A stretch of 64,000 bases of DNA from an alpha proteobacterium AAP38 (GTDB lineage Bacteria; Pseudomonadota; Alphaproteobacteria; Azospirillales; Azospirillaceae). This document shows, one piece after another, positions 7,865-15,303 of this stretch; the stretch's first letter is position 1, and each line of letters opens with the position of its first letter. The translations under genes were made by a program, and so were the position numbers. The notes beneath the pieces are model-generated. The model was not told the DNA's origin. It saw only the letters and a program-made list of their open reading frames with translations, and searched no databases. Location: NCBI GenBank assembly GCA_001296005.1, contig LJHR01000009.1, forward strand, positions 372,001 through 436,000. The letters are read 5' to 3'.

Positions 7865-8293
7865 ATGCCGTCGCCCGTCCGCCTCGCCGCCGGCCTGATT
7901 GCCGCCGCCCTGTTCACCGCCCCCGTTGCCCTGCCGGCACTGGCGCATGGCGATGTCACGCCGCAGCCGGTGAATATCGAGGGGCTGGAGAAGCTGGGGC
8001 CGGACTGGCGGGGCAGCAATCCCTATCGCGGGAACAAGCGCGCCATCGAGATCGGGTCTTCGGCCTATAACCAGAACTGCGCACGCTGTCACGGGCTGGG
8101 CGCCATTTCGGGCGGCATCGCGCCGGATCTGCGCTTCCTGGAAGCCGGCGATACCGGCGATGAATGGTTCTCCGAACGGTTCCGCAAGGGGGCCGCGCGC
8201 GACGGCAAGGTCTATATGCCGGCCTTTGGCGAGGTGCTAGGCCAGGAGGCCGGATGGGCCATCCGCGCGTGGCTGGAAACCGTGCCGCAGTGA
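7865..8293 (+). CDS. pedF: Cytochrome c-550, PedF family
   Basis: 142 residues from the ATG at 7865 (an ATG at 7856 is in frame but TGAGG abuts it; from 7865 the spacing is normal). A signal peptide ends near LALPALAHG, and the single haem c motif CARCH sits at about residue 66, with a likely axial Met in VYMPAFGEV. The NPYRGNKRAIEIGSSAYNQNCARCHGL context is characteristic of the PedF group of cytochromes c-550 that take electrons from quinoprotein ethanol dehydrogenases in the periplasm. It is followed 11 bp later by a MoxJ-type gene and then the dehydrogenase. Confidence 0.9.
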   Translation: MPSPVRLAAGLIAAALFTAPVALPALAHGDVTPQPVNIEGLEKLGPDWRGSNPYRGNKRAIEIGSSAYNQNCARCHGLGAISGGIAPDLRFLEAGDTGDEWFSERFRKGAARDGKVYMPAFGEVLGQEAGWAIRAWLETVPQ

Positions 8294-8304
8294 GGACACC
8301 CATC

Positions 8305-9165
8305 ATGAACCGTCGCCAATTGCTGGCCATGGTCGCGACCCTACCGCTTGCGGTGGGGTTTTCGCGTTTTGCCGCCGCTGCTCCGTTGGACAAGGTGATG
8401 CAGAAGGGCACGCTGCGCATCGCGGTCTATCGCGATAACCCGCCCTGGTCCTGGCGGCAGGAGGGAAAGCTGGTCGGCATCGATGTCGACCTGGGCCGGG
8501 CGCTGGCGGACAGGCTGGGTGTGAAGCCAGAATTCATGGAGCTGACCGCCGACGAGAACATGGATGACGATCTGCGCAATGCCGTCTGGAAAGGCTCCAT
8601 CCTGGGGGAGCCGGTGGCCGACCTGATGATGCACGTTCCCTATGACCGGGAATTTGGCCTGCGCAATGACATGGCGGTGCTGACGGGGCCGTATCACCGC
8701 GAAAGCTTCGCGCTGGCCTGCGACCCGGCGCGCACCGATTGCAAGGGGGCATTGACCGATATGGCAGGCAGCAGCATCGCCGTAGAGACGGACAGCGTGC
8801 CCGATTTCTACCTGACCGGGGCGTTCGGTGGGCGGCTGCGCGGCGATGTCGTGCATCATCTGTCGGCGGCGGCGGCCATGGCCGACCTGATCACGGGACA
8901 GGCGGGGGCCGCGATGGCGACGCTGGCCCAGGTGGAACTGGGTCAGAAGGCGTCGGGCCGCAAACTGGTGGTGCGGCGCGGGCCGTTTCCGGGGCTGGCC
9001 AAACAGGGCTGGGACATCGGCATCGCGGTGAAGACCGATAGCCGCGACCTTGGCTACAAGCTGGAAGATGTGATCGCCGGCCTGATGGCGGATGGCGCCA
9101 TCGCCGGCATCTTTGCCGCCTATGGTATTACGCATGTGCCGCCGGGCGGCCAGGGGTACCGCTGA
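8305..9165 (+). CDS. Quinoprotein dehydrogenase-associated periplasmic binding protein (MoxJ/XoxJ-like)
   Basis: 286 residues; signal peptide MNRRQLLAMVATLPLAVGFSRFAAA, then a family-3 solute-binding fold (LDKVMQKGTLRIAVYRDNPPWSW ... GIDVDLGRALADRLG). This subgroup occurs beside PQQ-dependent alcohol dehydrogenases. Its relatives MoxJ/XoxJ of methylotrophs are needed for dehydrogenase activity and are thought to help load the cofactor or mature the enzyme rather than to serve a transporter, and no permease is adjacent here. It lies between pedF and the dehydrogenase, in the same direction. A shared box begins 1 bp after its stop. Confidence 0.85.
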   Translation: MNRRQLLAMVATLPLAVGFSRFAAAAPLDKVMQKGTLRIAVYRDNPPWSWRQEGKLVGIDVDLGRALADRLGVKPEFMELTADENMDDDLRNAVWKGSILGEPVADLMMHVPYDREFGLRNDMAVLTGPYHRESFALACDPARTDCKGALTDMAGSSIAVETDSVPDFYLTGAFGGRLRGDVVHHLSAAAAMADLITGQAGAAMATLAQVELGQKASGRKLVVRRGPFPGLAKQGWDIGIAVKTDSRDLGYKLEDVIAGLMADGAIAGIFAAYGITHVPPGGQGYR

Positions 9166-9166
9166 T

Positions 9167-9180
9167 ACCAAGGTTCAATT
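9167..9180 (+). promoter_or_regulatory. Shared box ACCAAGGTTCAATT, for the PQQ alcohol dehydrogenase
   Basis: Two mismatches from ACCAAAGTCCAATT. It begins 1 bp after the MoxJ-like stop and 193 bp before the dehydrogenase start, giving a long leader or a promoter well downstream of the box. It implies the dehydrogenase has its own promoter. Confidence 0.6.
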
Positions 9181-9372
9181 TTGCCCCTTGCCGGGCGGGG
9201 TTACCTTGGGCCTCGTCGTTGAAACCATTCCGTATCCCAAGCCTTTGAAAATCCGTCACCGTCGTGGCCGTTTCCCCGGCTGCGGCGACCGGTGGCTTGC
9301 GGGCGGATTTCGCCGGAAGCCGGGCCGGGCATCGTGCCGCCGCCCCGGCCCTTTACAGGGAGACAAGACGCC

Positions 9373-11118
9373 ATGAAGCGCATTCTGCTGGCAACCTGCG
9401 CCGTGCTGGGCCTGGTCGCCGCCACGCCGACCTTCGCCGCCGGACCTACCGACGCCGACCTGATGAACGACGCCGCCACCACCGGCGACGTGCTGACCTA
9501 TGGCATGGGCCCCCAGGCGCAGCGCTACAGCCCGCTGAAGACGCTGAACACTGAGAACGTGTCCAAGTTGGTGCCCGCCTTCTCCTTCTCCTTTGGTGGG
9601 GAGAAGCAGCGCGGGCAGGAGGCACAGCCCATCGTCCATGGCGGCACTATCTATGTCACCGGTTCTTACAGCCGCCTGTGGGCCGTCGATGCGCGCACGG
9701 GCGAGGAGAAGTGGCAGTATGATGCCCGCCTGCCCGAAGGCATCATGCCCTGCTGCGACGTGGTGAACCGGGGTGCCGCGATCTATGGCGACATGATCTA
9801 TTTCGGCACGCTGGACGCCAAGCTGGTGGCGCTGAACAAGGACACGGGCAAGGTCGTCTGGTCCAAGAAGATGGCCGACTACGAGGCGGGTTATTCCTAC
9901 ACCGCTGCCCCCATGATCGTGGATGGCAAGATCATCACCGGCAATTCCGGTGGTGAATTCGGCATCATCGGCAAGGTGGAGGCGCGCGACGCCAAGACCG
10001 GCGAGCTGATCTGGTCCCGCCCCACCATCGAGGGCCATATGGGCCAGATGAACGGCAAGGATAGCACCGTCACCGGCAAGCAGAACGCCTCCTGGCCGGG
10101 CGACATGTGGAAGCAGGGCGGCGGGGCTACCTGGCTGGGCGGCACCTATGATCCTGAAACCAAGCTGATCTATATGGGCACCGGTAATCCGGCGCCCTGG
10201 AACAGCCATCTGCGGCCCGGCGACAATCTCTATACCTCTTCTACGCTGGCCATCGACCCGAACACGGGCGAAATCAAATGGCACTTCCAGACCACGCCAC
10301 ATGATGGCTGGGATTTCGATGGGGTGAACGAGTTCATTCCCTTCGACCTGAAGAAGGATGGCAAGGTCATCAAGGCCGGCGCCAAGGCCGACCGCAACGG
10401 CTTCTTCTTTGTGCTTGACCGCACCAACGGCAAGTTCATCTCTGCCACGCCGTTCGTGTCGAAGATCACCTGGGCCAAGGGCTTCGACAAGAAGGGCCGC
10501 CCCATCTATGACCCCGCCAACCGTCCTGGTAATCCGGTCGAGGCGGCGCAGGGTGAGACGAAGGGCAAGTCGGTTTTCGCGGCTCCTTCCTTCCTGGGTG
10601 GCAAGAACTGGATGCCCATGGCCTATAGCCAGGATACGGGCCTGTTCTATGTGCCCGCCAATGAATGGGGCATGGATATCTGGAACGAAGGCATCAACTA
10701 CAAGAAGGGTGCCGCCTATCTGGGTGCCGGCTTCAACATCAAACCGCTGTATGAGGATCATATCGGCGTGCTGCGCGCCATCGACCCGGCGACCGGTGAG
10801 ACCAAGTGGGAATACAAGAACAAGGCCCCGCTGTGGGGCGGCGTTCTGACCACGGCCGGCAACCTGGTCTTCACCGGTACGCCGGAAGGCTATCTGAAGG
10901 CTTTCGATGCCCAGACCGGCAAGGAAGTCTGGAAGTTCAACACCGGTTCCGGCGTGGTGGGCAGCCCCGTCACCTGGGAACAGGATGGCGAACAGTATGT
11001 GGCTGTCCTGTCCGGCTGGGGCGGTGCTGTCCCGCTTTGGGGTGGTGAGGTGGCGAAGTCCATCCAGCATATCAATCAGGGTGGCTCGCTCTGGGTGTTC
11101 AAGCTGCCGAAGGCTTAA
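9373..11118 (+). CDS. PQQ-dependent alcohol dehydrogenase, lanthanide type (PedH/ExaA/XoxF family)
   Basis: 581 residues from the ATG at 9373, which follows ACAGGGAGAC; a signal peptide ends TFAAG. Oxidises primary alcohols to aldehydes in the periplasm and passes electrons to a cytochrome c or cupredoxin. Eight-bladed quinoprotein propeller with the vicinal disulfide pair Cys127-Cys128 (IMPCCDVV), metal ligands Glu195 (GGEFG) and Asn272 (GTGNPAPWN), and catalytic Asp314 in [10 protein letters not shown]. The residue two after the catalytic Asp is Asp316. In PedH and XoxF this extra Asp ligates the lanthanide; calcium enzymes have Ala or Ser/Thr there. Hence La/Ce/Pr/Nd dependence is predicted. 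No haem domain is present, so it is not a quinohaemoprotein. Confidence 0.93.
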   Translation: MKRILLATCAVLGLVAATPTFAAGPTDADLMNDAATTGDVLTYGMGPQAQRYSPLKTLNTENVSKLVPAFSFSFGGEKQRGQEAQPIVHGGTIYVTGSYSRLWAVDARTGEEKWQYDARLPEGIMPCCDVVNRGAAIYGDMIYFGTLDAKLVALNKDTGKVVWSKKMADYEAGYSYTAAPMIVDGKIITGNSGGEFGIIGKVEARDAKTGELIWSRPTIEGHMGQMNGKDSTVTGKQNASWPGDMWKQGGGATWLGGTYDPETKLIYMGTGNPAPWNSHLRPGDNLYTSSTLAIDPNTGEIKWHFQTTPHDGWDFDGVNEFIPFDLKKDGKVIKAGAKADRNGFFFVLDRTNGKFISATPFVSKITWAKGFDKKGRPIYDPANRPGNPVEAAQGETKGKSVFAAPSFLGGKNWMPMAYSQDTGLFYVPANEWGMDIWNEGINYKKGAAYLGAGFNIKPLYEDHIGVLRAIDPATGETKWEYKNKAPLWGGVLTTAGNLVFTGTPEGYLKAFDAQTGKEVWKFNTGSGVVGSPVTWEQDGEQYVAVLSGWGGAVPLWGGEVAKSIQHINQGGSLWVFKLPKA

Positions 11119-11206
11119 TCTCAATTGTTCCCTCAAGCACCGGGCGGGCGCATCCGCGCCGTTGGCTTACGCGACGATGGGGTCGCGGGCCGGCGGTCGC
11201 CGGCCT

Positions 11207-11233
11207 CCAATGGTCATCAGTGGTGACCATTGG
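11207..11233. repeat. Perfect 10-bp inverted repeat
   Basis: CCAATGGTCA - 7 bp - TGACCATTGG. It lies between the dehydrogenase and the NarL-type regulator and is not followed by a T-run, so it could be an operator, or an mRNA 3' hairpin upstream of the terminator at 11254. The arms contain CCAAT, as the shared island box does. Confidence 0.6.
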
Positions 11234-11253
11234 ATTTGGGATAGGGAAGGTGA

Positions 11254-11290
11254 GGGGCCGCTTCCGAAAGGGAGCGGCCCCTTTGCTTTT
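11254..11290 (+). terminator. Rho-independent terminator after the alcohol dehydrogenase
   Basis: Stem GGGGCCGCTTCC / GGGAGCGGCCCC (one G-U) with a GAAA loop, followed by TTTGCTTTT. It separates the dehydrogenase from the regulator gene. The remainder of 11119-11438 holds only the inverted repeat at 11207 and presumably the regulator's promoter. Confidence 0.85.
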
Positions 11291-11438
11291 GATGGGGCAG
11301 GGGGGATCTTATACTAAAGAACCGTGCCCCACCGGGGCTCCCGCGATTGTCCGTCCCCGCCTGCGCGAGTAGGCTGATCACGCCCAGAAAAACAATCAAT
11401 TCGGCGCGGCCATCAGGGCGACGGGGAGGATCAAGGGC

Positions 11439-12122
11439 ATGGGCAAGGTTCTGATCGCGGATGATCATCCGCTGGTGCGCGATGGGTTGCGCACCGTTGT
11501 TGCCGTGGCACTGGACCGGTGCGAGCTGTTTGAGGCGTCCGACCTGGACGAGGTGATCCGCATCATCGACCGCGAGGGCGATTTCGATCTGGTCCTGCTG
11601 GACTTGAACATGCCGGGCAATAACGGCTTTGCGGGCCTCGCCTCGCTGCGCGCCCGCTATCCGTCGCTGCCGGTGGTCATGGTGTCGGCGGCCTGTGACC
11701 GGCAGTTGGTGAACGAGGCGCTGCGCCATGGGGCGGCGGGTTTCGTGCCCAAATCGCTGGCGCGCGGCATGATCGCCAAGGCCCTGCATCAGGTGTTGGG
11801 CGGCGATGTCTATGTGCCCGAAGGTCTGGAGGATGCGCCGGCCCCGGCCCCGTCGGGTGAGGATCAGGAGATCATCCGCCGCATCGATACCCTGACGCCC
11901 CAGCAGCGCAAGGTGCTGGAGCTGGTGGTTGCCGGTCGCCTGAACAAGGAAATCGCGTATGAGCTGGACGTGACGGAGACGACCGTGAAGGCCCATGTCT
12001 CCGCCATCCTGCAAAAGATGCGGGTATTCAGCCGCACCCAGGCCGTGATCCTGGCCAACAAGGTCAGCTTTGCGCCGGCCCCCAGCACCCCGCAGGTCTC
12101 GGCGCGGGCGGCGGCGCAGTAG
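11439..12122 (+). CDS. NarL/LuxR-family response regulator (ExaE/AgmR-like)
   Basis: 227 residues. Receiver domain 1-125 with the acidic pair Asp8-Asp9, phospho-acceptor Asp55 (LVLLDLNMPG) and conserved Lys in VPKS; a linker; then a LuxR-type helix-turn-helix at about 148-210 (LTPQQRKVLELVVAGRLNKEIAYELDVTETTVKAHVSAILQKM). Regulators of this group switch on quinoprotein ethanol dehydrogenase genes in pseudomonads. It has no kinase next to it; candidates in the window are the hybrid kinase at 16817 and the NarX-like kinase at 25299. It is the first candidate to bind the shared GTCCAAT box. An Ala/Pro-rich tail of about 18 residues is atypical. Confidence 0.9.
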   Translation: MGKVLIADDHPLVRDGLRTVVAVALDRCELFEASDLDEVIRIIDREGDFDLVLLDLNMPGNNGFAGLASLRARYPSLPVVMVSAACDRQLVNEALRHGAAGFVPKSLARGMIAKALHQVLGGDVYVPEGLEDAPAPAPSGEDQEIIRRIDTLTPQQRKVLELVVAGRLNKEIAYELDVTETTVKAHVSAILQKMRVFSRTQAVILANKVSFAPAPSTPQVSARAAAQ

Positions 12123-12148
12123 ATCGTTGCCTCACCTTCAGCGTGGTT

Positions 12149-12301
12149 CCCTCACCCTCCCATCGCTTGACAGCGATGGGCCCCTCCCTCTCCCGCAGGC
12201 GGGCGAGGTGCGAAATATAGCCTGACGCCAAGGTCACGCCCCTCGCCCACGAAGTGGGAGAGGGAGGGGCCTGGACGCGGTAGCGTTCGGGAGGGTGAGG
12301 G
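12149..12301. repeat. Dispersed long imperfect palindrome, copy 2
   Basis: Starts CCCTCACCCTCC and ends GGGAGGGTGAGGG, with inner blocks GGGCCCCTCCCTCTCCC and GGGAGAGGGAGGGGCC and hairpins such as CATCGCttgacAGCGATG. The ends and blocks match copy 1 at 5001-5137. As with copy 1, it lies between two convergent genes (regulator and pseudoazurin). Confidence 0.8.
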
Positions 12302-12330
12302 AACTACGCCCGCACAAGGTAACCAAACCC

Positions 12331-12777
12331 TCACCCCCGTAGCTTTGCCATCAGGCCCAGCAGCAATTCTTTGGCCTTGCCGGGGTGGTTCACGGCCTTA
12401 GCCTGTTCGACATTCACGGGATCGCCCACAACGATGACGCCGACCATGCCCATGGCGTAATGCGGCTTGCATTTGAAGCCGTAGAGGCCGGGCTGATCGA
12501 AGGTCACCGTGATTTCCTCGTTCATCTTGCCGGTGAACGGTTCCACACCCTCTGGCAGCATGCCCTTGATGGCCTCGGCATTGTGGCTTTTGTCCGTGGG
12601 GATGAAGCGCACCGTATCGCCGGGCGCGATGGTCAGTATCGCGGGTTCGAACACCATGGTGGCGCCGCCCGGCCCCTGGTTCAGCATCTTCACCTCATGC
12701 GTCGCGGCCTCTGCCGTGGCGGCGATCAGGACCTGTGCGGCCAGGGCGGCGGCCAGAATGTACGGGCGCGTCATCAT
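12331..12777 (-). CDS. Pseudoazurin (type 1 blue copper protein)
   Basis: 148 residues; signal peptide ends ATAEAA, then a cupredoxin domain. The copper ligands are visible: His in DKSHNAEAI and the Cys-His-Met set in [13 protein letters not shown], spaced as in pseudoazurin. The tail of about 25 residues ([25 protein letters not shown]) is the helical C-terminus typical of pseudoazurin and absent from amicyanin. Soluble periplasmic one-electron carrier. In this setting it may accept electrons from the quinoprotein or its cytochrome, or feed a denitrification-type reductase not in the window. A shared-box candidate precedes it (12844-12857). Confidence 0.9.
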   Translation of the reverse strand: MMTRPYILAAALAAQVLIAATAEAATHEVKMLNQGPGGATMVFEPAILTIAPGDTVRFIPTDKSHNAEAIKGMLPEGVEPFTGKMNEEITVTFDQPGLYGFKCKPHYAMGMVGVIVVGDPVNVEQAKAVNHPGKAKELLLGLMAKLRG

Positions 12778-12843
12778 TGTCGGAACACCTTGGTTTTGCG
12801 GGTGAATTTCGCCTCAAAGAAGCCAAGGCCAATCCCTTTGCGC

Positions 12844-12857
12844 AATTGCACCAAGGT
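12844..12857 (-). promoter_or_regulatory. Candidate shared box, for pseudoazurin
   Basis: Minus-strand sequence ACCTTGGTGCAATT: matches the consensus at both ends but has GTGCAAT in place of GTCCAAT. It is 67 bp before the pseudoazurin start, in its orientation. Confidence 0.4.
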
Positions 12858-12890
12858 GTCGGGGCAACCCGTCCGGGACGGGTTTCTTCA

Positions 12891-12904
12891 CACAAAGTCT
12901 AATT
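12891..12904 (+). promoter_or_regulatory. Shared box CACAAAGTCTAATT, for aldehyde dehydrogenase
   Basis: Core GTCTAATT with AAA before it. It is 86 bp before the aldehyde dehydrogenase start, on its strand, and 34 bp from the oppositely oriented pseudoazurin box. Confidence 0.6.
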
Positions 12905-12990
12905 TACCGGACGGGCCAGGGGGCGCACGGTTGGGGTCGATCCCGAGCCCCACGACAGGGGTTCATGACATCCCCAAGGGAGACGCCCCC

Positions 12991-14511
12991 ATGTTGCATC
13001 AGGCCATCGAAAAGCTGAAATCCAGCGTCGGCATTCGCGCCAGCTATGACAATTTCATCGGTGGCGAATGGGTCGCCCCCGTGCGCGGCCAGTATTTCGA
13101 CAATATCTCCCCCGTTACCGGCGGTGTGTTCTGCAAGATCGCGCGGTCCACGGCGGAGGATATTGAGCTGGCGCTGGATGCCGCGCACAAGGCCAAGGAC
13201 AAGTGGGCCCGCACCTCCGTTGCTGAACGCGCCGCCGTTCTGAACCGCATCGCCGACCGCATGGAACAGCGCCTGGACCTGCTGGCGCTGGCTGAAACCA
13301 TCGACAATGGCAAACCGATCCGCGAGACGACCGCCGCCGACATTCCGCTGGCCATCGACCATTTCCGCTATTTCGCGGCCTGCGTCCGTGCGCAGGAAGG
13401 CAGCCTGGCCGAGATCGACCATGACACGGTCGCCTATCATTTCCATGAGCCGCTGGGCGTGGTGGGTCAGATCATCCCCTGGAACTTCCCGATCCTGATG
13501 GCCGCCTGGAAGCTGGCCCCGGCAATTGCCGCCGGCAATTGCGTGGTGCTGAAGCCTGCCGAACAGACGCCGATGTCGATCATGGTGCTGATGGACATTG
13601 TCGGCGATCTGATCCCCGCCGGCGTCCTGAACGTCGTCAACGGTTTCGGGATCGAGGCGGGCAAGCCGCTGGCAACCAACAAGCGCATCTCCAAGATCGC
13701 GTTCACGGGTGAGACCACGACCGGCCGCCTGATCATGCAGTACGCGTCGGAGAACCTGATCCCCGTCACGCTGGAACTGGGCGGCAAGTCGCCCAACATC
13801 TTCTTCGCCGACGTGATGGCCGAGGATGACGATTTCCTGGACAAGGCGCTGGAAGGTTTCGCCATGTTCGGCCTGAACCAGGGGGAGGTCTGCACCTGCC
13901 CGTCGCGCGCCCTGGTGGATGAACGCATCTATGACCGGTTCATGGAAAAGGCCATCGCACGGGTCCAGAAGATCAAGCAGGGCTCGCCGCTGGATGCCAG
14001 CACCATGATCGGCGCCCAAGCATCGAACGATCAACTGGAAAAGATCCTGTCCTATATCGATATCGGGCGGGGCGAGGGGGCCAAGGTCCTGACCGGCGGC
14101 GGGCGTGCCGATCTGGGTGGTGACCTGTCGGGCGGCTATTACGTCACGCCGACGGTGCTGGAAGGCCATAACAAGATGCGGGTGTTCCAGGAAGAAATCT
14201 TCGGCCCCGTTCTGGCCGTCACCAAGTTCCGGGGCGAGGAAGAGGCGCTGGCAATCGCCAATGACACACTGTACGGGCTGGGTGCCGGTGTCTGGAGCCG
14301 CGATGGCAGCCGCGCCTACCGCTTTGGCCGCAATATCCAGGCGGGCCGCGTCTGGACCAATTGCTACCATCTGTACCCGGCGCATGCAGCGTTCGGTGGG
14401 TACAAGCAGTCGGGCATCGGGCGTGAAACGCACAAGATGATGCTGGACCATTACCAGCAGACCAAGAACCTGCTGGTCAGCTACAGCCCGAAGGCGTTGG
14501 GCTTCTTTTAA
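12991..14511 (+). CDS. NAD(P)-dependent aldehyde dehydrogenase (ExaC/AcoD-like)
   Basis: 506 residues from the ATG at 12991, after AAGGGAGACGCCCCC. Oxidises the aldehyde made by the quinoprotein to the acid in the cytoplasm. Family motifs in order: [16 protein letters not shown] (about 163-180), the NAD-binding FTGETTTGR, general base Glu in LELGGKSPN, catalytic Cys in [11 protein letters not shown], and [10 protein letters not shown]. The [11 protein letters not shown] context and length match the acetaldehyde dehydrogenases next to PQQ ethanol dehydrogenases (ExaC/AcoD). A box of the shared type precedes it, and a DUF779 gene follows, a pairing seen often for this subfamily. Confidence 0.93.
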   Translation: MLHQAIEKLKSSVGIRASYDNFIGGEWVAPVRGQYFDNISPVTGGVFCKIARSTAEDIELALDAAHKAKDKWARTSVAERAAVLNRIADRMEQRLDLLALAETIDNGKPIRETTAADIPLAIDHFRYFAACVRAQEGSLAEIDHDTVAYHFHEPLGVVGQIIPWNFPILMAAWKLAPAIAAGNCVVLKPAEQTPMSIMVLMDIVGDLIPAGVLNVVNGFGIEAGKPLATNKRISKIAFTGETTTGRLIMQYASENLIPVTLELGGKSPNIFFADVMAEDDDFLDKALEGFAMFGLNQGEVCTCPSRALVDERIYDRFMEKAIARVQKIKQGSPLDASTMIGAQASNDQLEKILSYIDIGRGEGAKVLTGGGRADLGGDLSGGYYVTPTVLEGHNKMRVFQEEIFGPVLAVTKFRGEEEALAIANDTLYGLGAGVWSRDGSRAYRFGRNIQAGRVWTNCYHLYPAHAAFGGYKQSGIGRETHKMMLDHYQQTKNLLVSYSPKALGFF

Positions 14512-14550
14512 GTGAGCACCGCCTTTCTTCCCTTATGAGGTGACTTGGCA

Positions 14551-14585
14551 GCGGGTGGCGTCCACATGCGTCACCCGCCTTCTTT
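14551..14585 (+). terminator. Hairpin terminator/attenuator between aldehyde dehydrogenase and DUF779 gene
   Basis: Stem GCGGGTG / CACCCGC (14551-14578) with an inner GCG/CGT extension, then CTTCTTT. It ends just before the ribosome binding site of the DUF779 gene, so it may reduce rather than block read-through. Confidence 0.65.
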
Positions 14586-14597
14586 ATGGAGGTGCCC

Positions 14598-14993
14598 ATG
14601 GTTCCCCGCGTTCTGTCCACGCCCACCGCCGACGCCCTGATCGACCGGCTGCGCGCCCTGCACGGGCCGGTGATGTTCCACCAGTCGGGCGGGTGCTGCG
14701 ACGGGTCGGCGCCCATGTGTTACCCGGCGGGGGAGTTCAAGGTGGGCAGCCGCGATGTCTATCTGGGGGATATCCATGGCGCCTGCGTCTTCATCGGCGC
14801 GGCCCAATTCGAGTATTGGGAACATACGCAGCTTATCATCGATGCGGTGCCTGGCCGGGGCGCTGGATTCTCCCTGGAAGGGCCGGAAGGCATGCGTTTT
14901 CTGACAAGGTCCCGTGTGTTCACGGATGAGGAGGCGGCGGTGCTACTGGCCGCGGGTCCGCCGCCGCGCGGGGATCAGATGGAGCAGGTGTGA
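14598..14993 (+). CDS. DUF779 family protein
   Basis: 131 residues from the ATG at 14598, preferred to the in-frame ATG at 14586 because GGAGG (14588-14592) then has normal spacing. Cys-rich centre: FHQSGGCCDGSAPMCYPAGEF (paired Cys, then another), followed by VYLGDIHGACVFIG and FEYWEHTQLIIDAVPGRGAGFSLEGPEGMRF, all typical of DUF779. The family is short, cytoplasmic and of unknown biochemical role, and it commonly follows aldehyde dehydrogenase genes of the ExaC/AcoD type, as here. The cysteines suggest metal binding or thiol chemistry; that is inference. Confidence 0.88.
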   Translation: MVPRVLSTPTADALIDRLRALHGPVMFHQSGGCCDGSAPMCYPAGEFKVGSRDVYLGDIHGACVFIGAAQFEYWEHTQLIIDAVPGRGAGFSLEGPEGMRFLTRSRVFTDEEAAVLLAAGPPPRGDQMEQV

Positions 14994-15199
14994 GCCGGCG
15001 GGGTGACGGGATTGACAGCCTGTGTACGGCCGAAACCCGGGGAAAGCCGCTCAAGGCTGGGGTTTTGGAGGTGTGGTGCGAGTTTTTGTTTCTTTAATGT
15101 TTCCAAAATTAAAGACAGTGGTCATTGATTTTAAATGTAAGTGGACATTTATGGTCCTATTTATGTTTGTTAAATAAATAGGATTAAAGGGTCAATATA

Positions 15200-15213
15200 T
15201 TGATTTTGATCAA
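15200..15213. promoter_or_regulatory. FNR/Anr-type box TTGAT-N4-ATCAA
   Basis: TTGATTTTGATCAA is a perfect match to the TTGATNNNNATCAA consensus of FNR/Anr/FixK regulators. It lies 91 bp upstream of the chemoreceptor in a strikingly AT-rich stretch (about 15080-15260) inside 14994-15303, which has no gene. Oxygen-responsive control of the chemoreceptor is inferred. The box is palindromic and could act either way, but only the chemoreceptor starts nearby. Confidence 0.65.
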
Positions 15214-15303
15214 GTTAATATCCTTTTGCTCGCATGACGTAATCGTTTTCATTTCCTACCATCCCCTTCATGCAGTCCAGATGCATGGTTAAGGGGGTGC
15301 GAT

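Noticed and set aside
9092..9372. Possible small gene in the dehydrogenase leader
   Set aside because: Overlaps the MoxJ-like end, has no ribosome binding site, and the translation is Arg/Pro-rich shadow type. The stretch is better read as leader/promoter.
9256..11136. 626-codon open frame opposite the PQQ dehydrogenase
   Set aside because: Antisense shadow of a definite quinoprotein gene; no family motif.
15080..15260. AT-rich stretch as sign of horizontal transfer
   Set aside because: It is short, non-coding and directly upstream of the chemoreceptor, whose own composition is normal; a promoter explains it.
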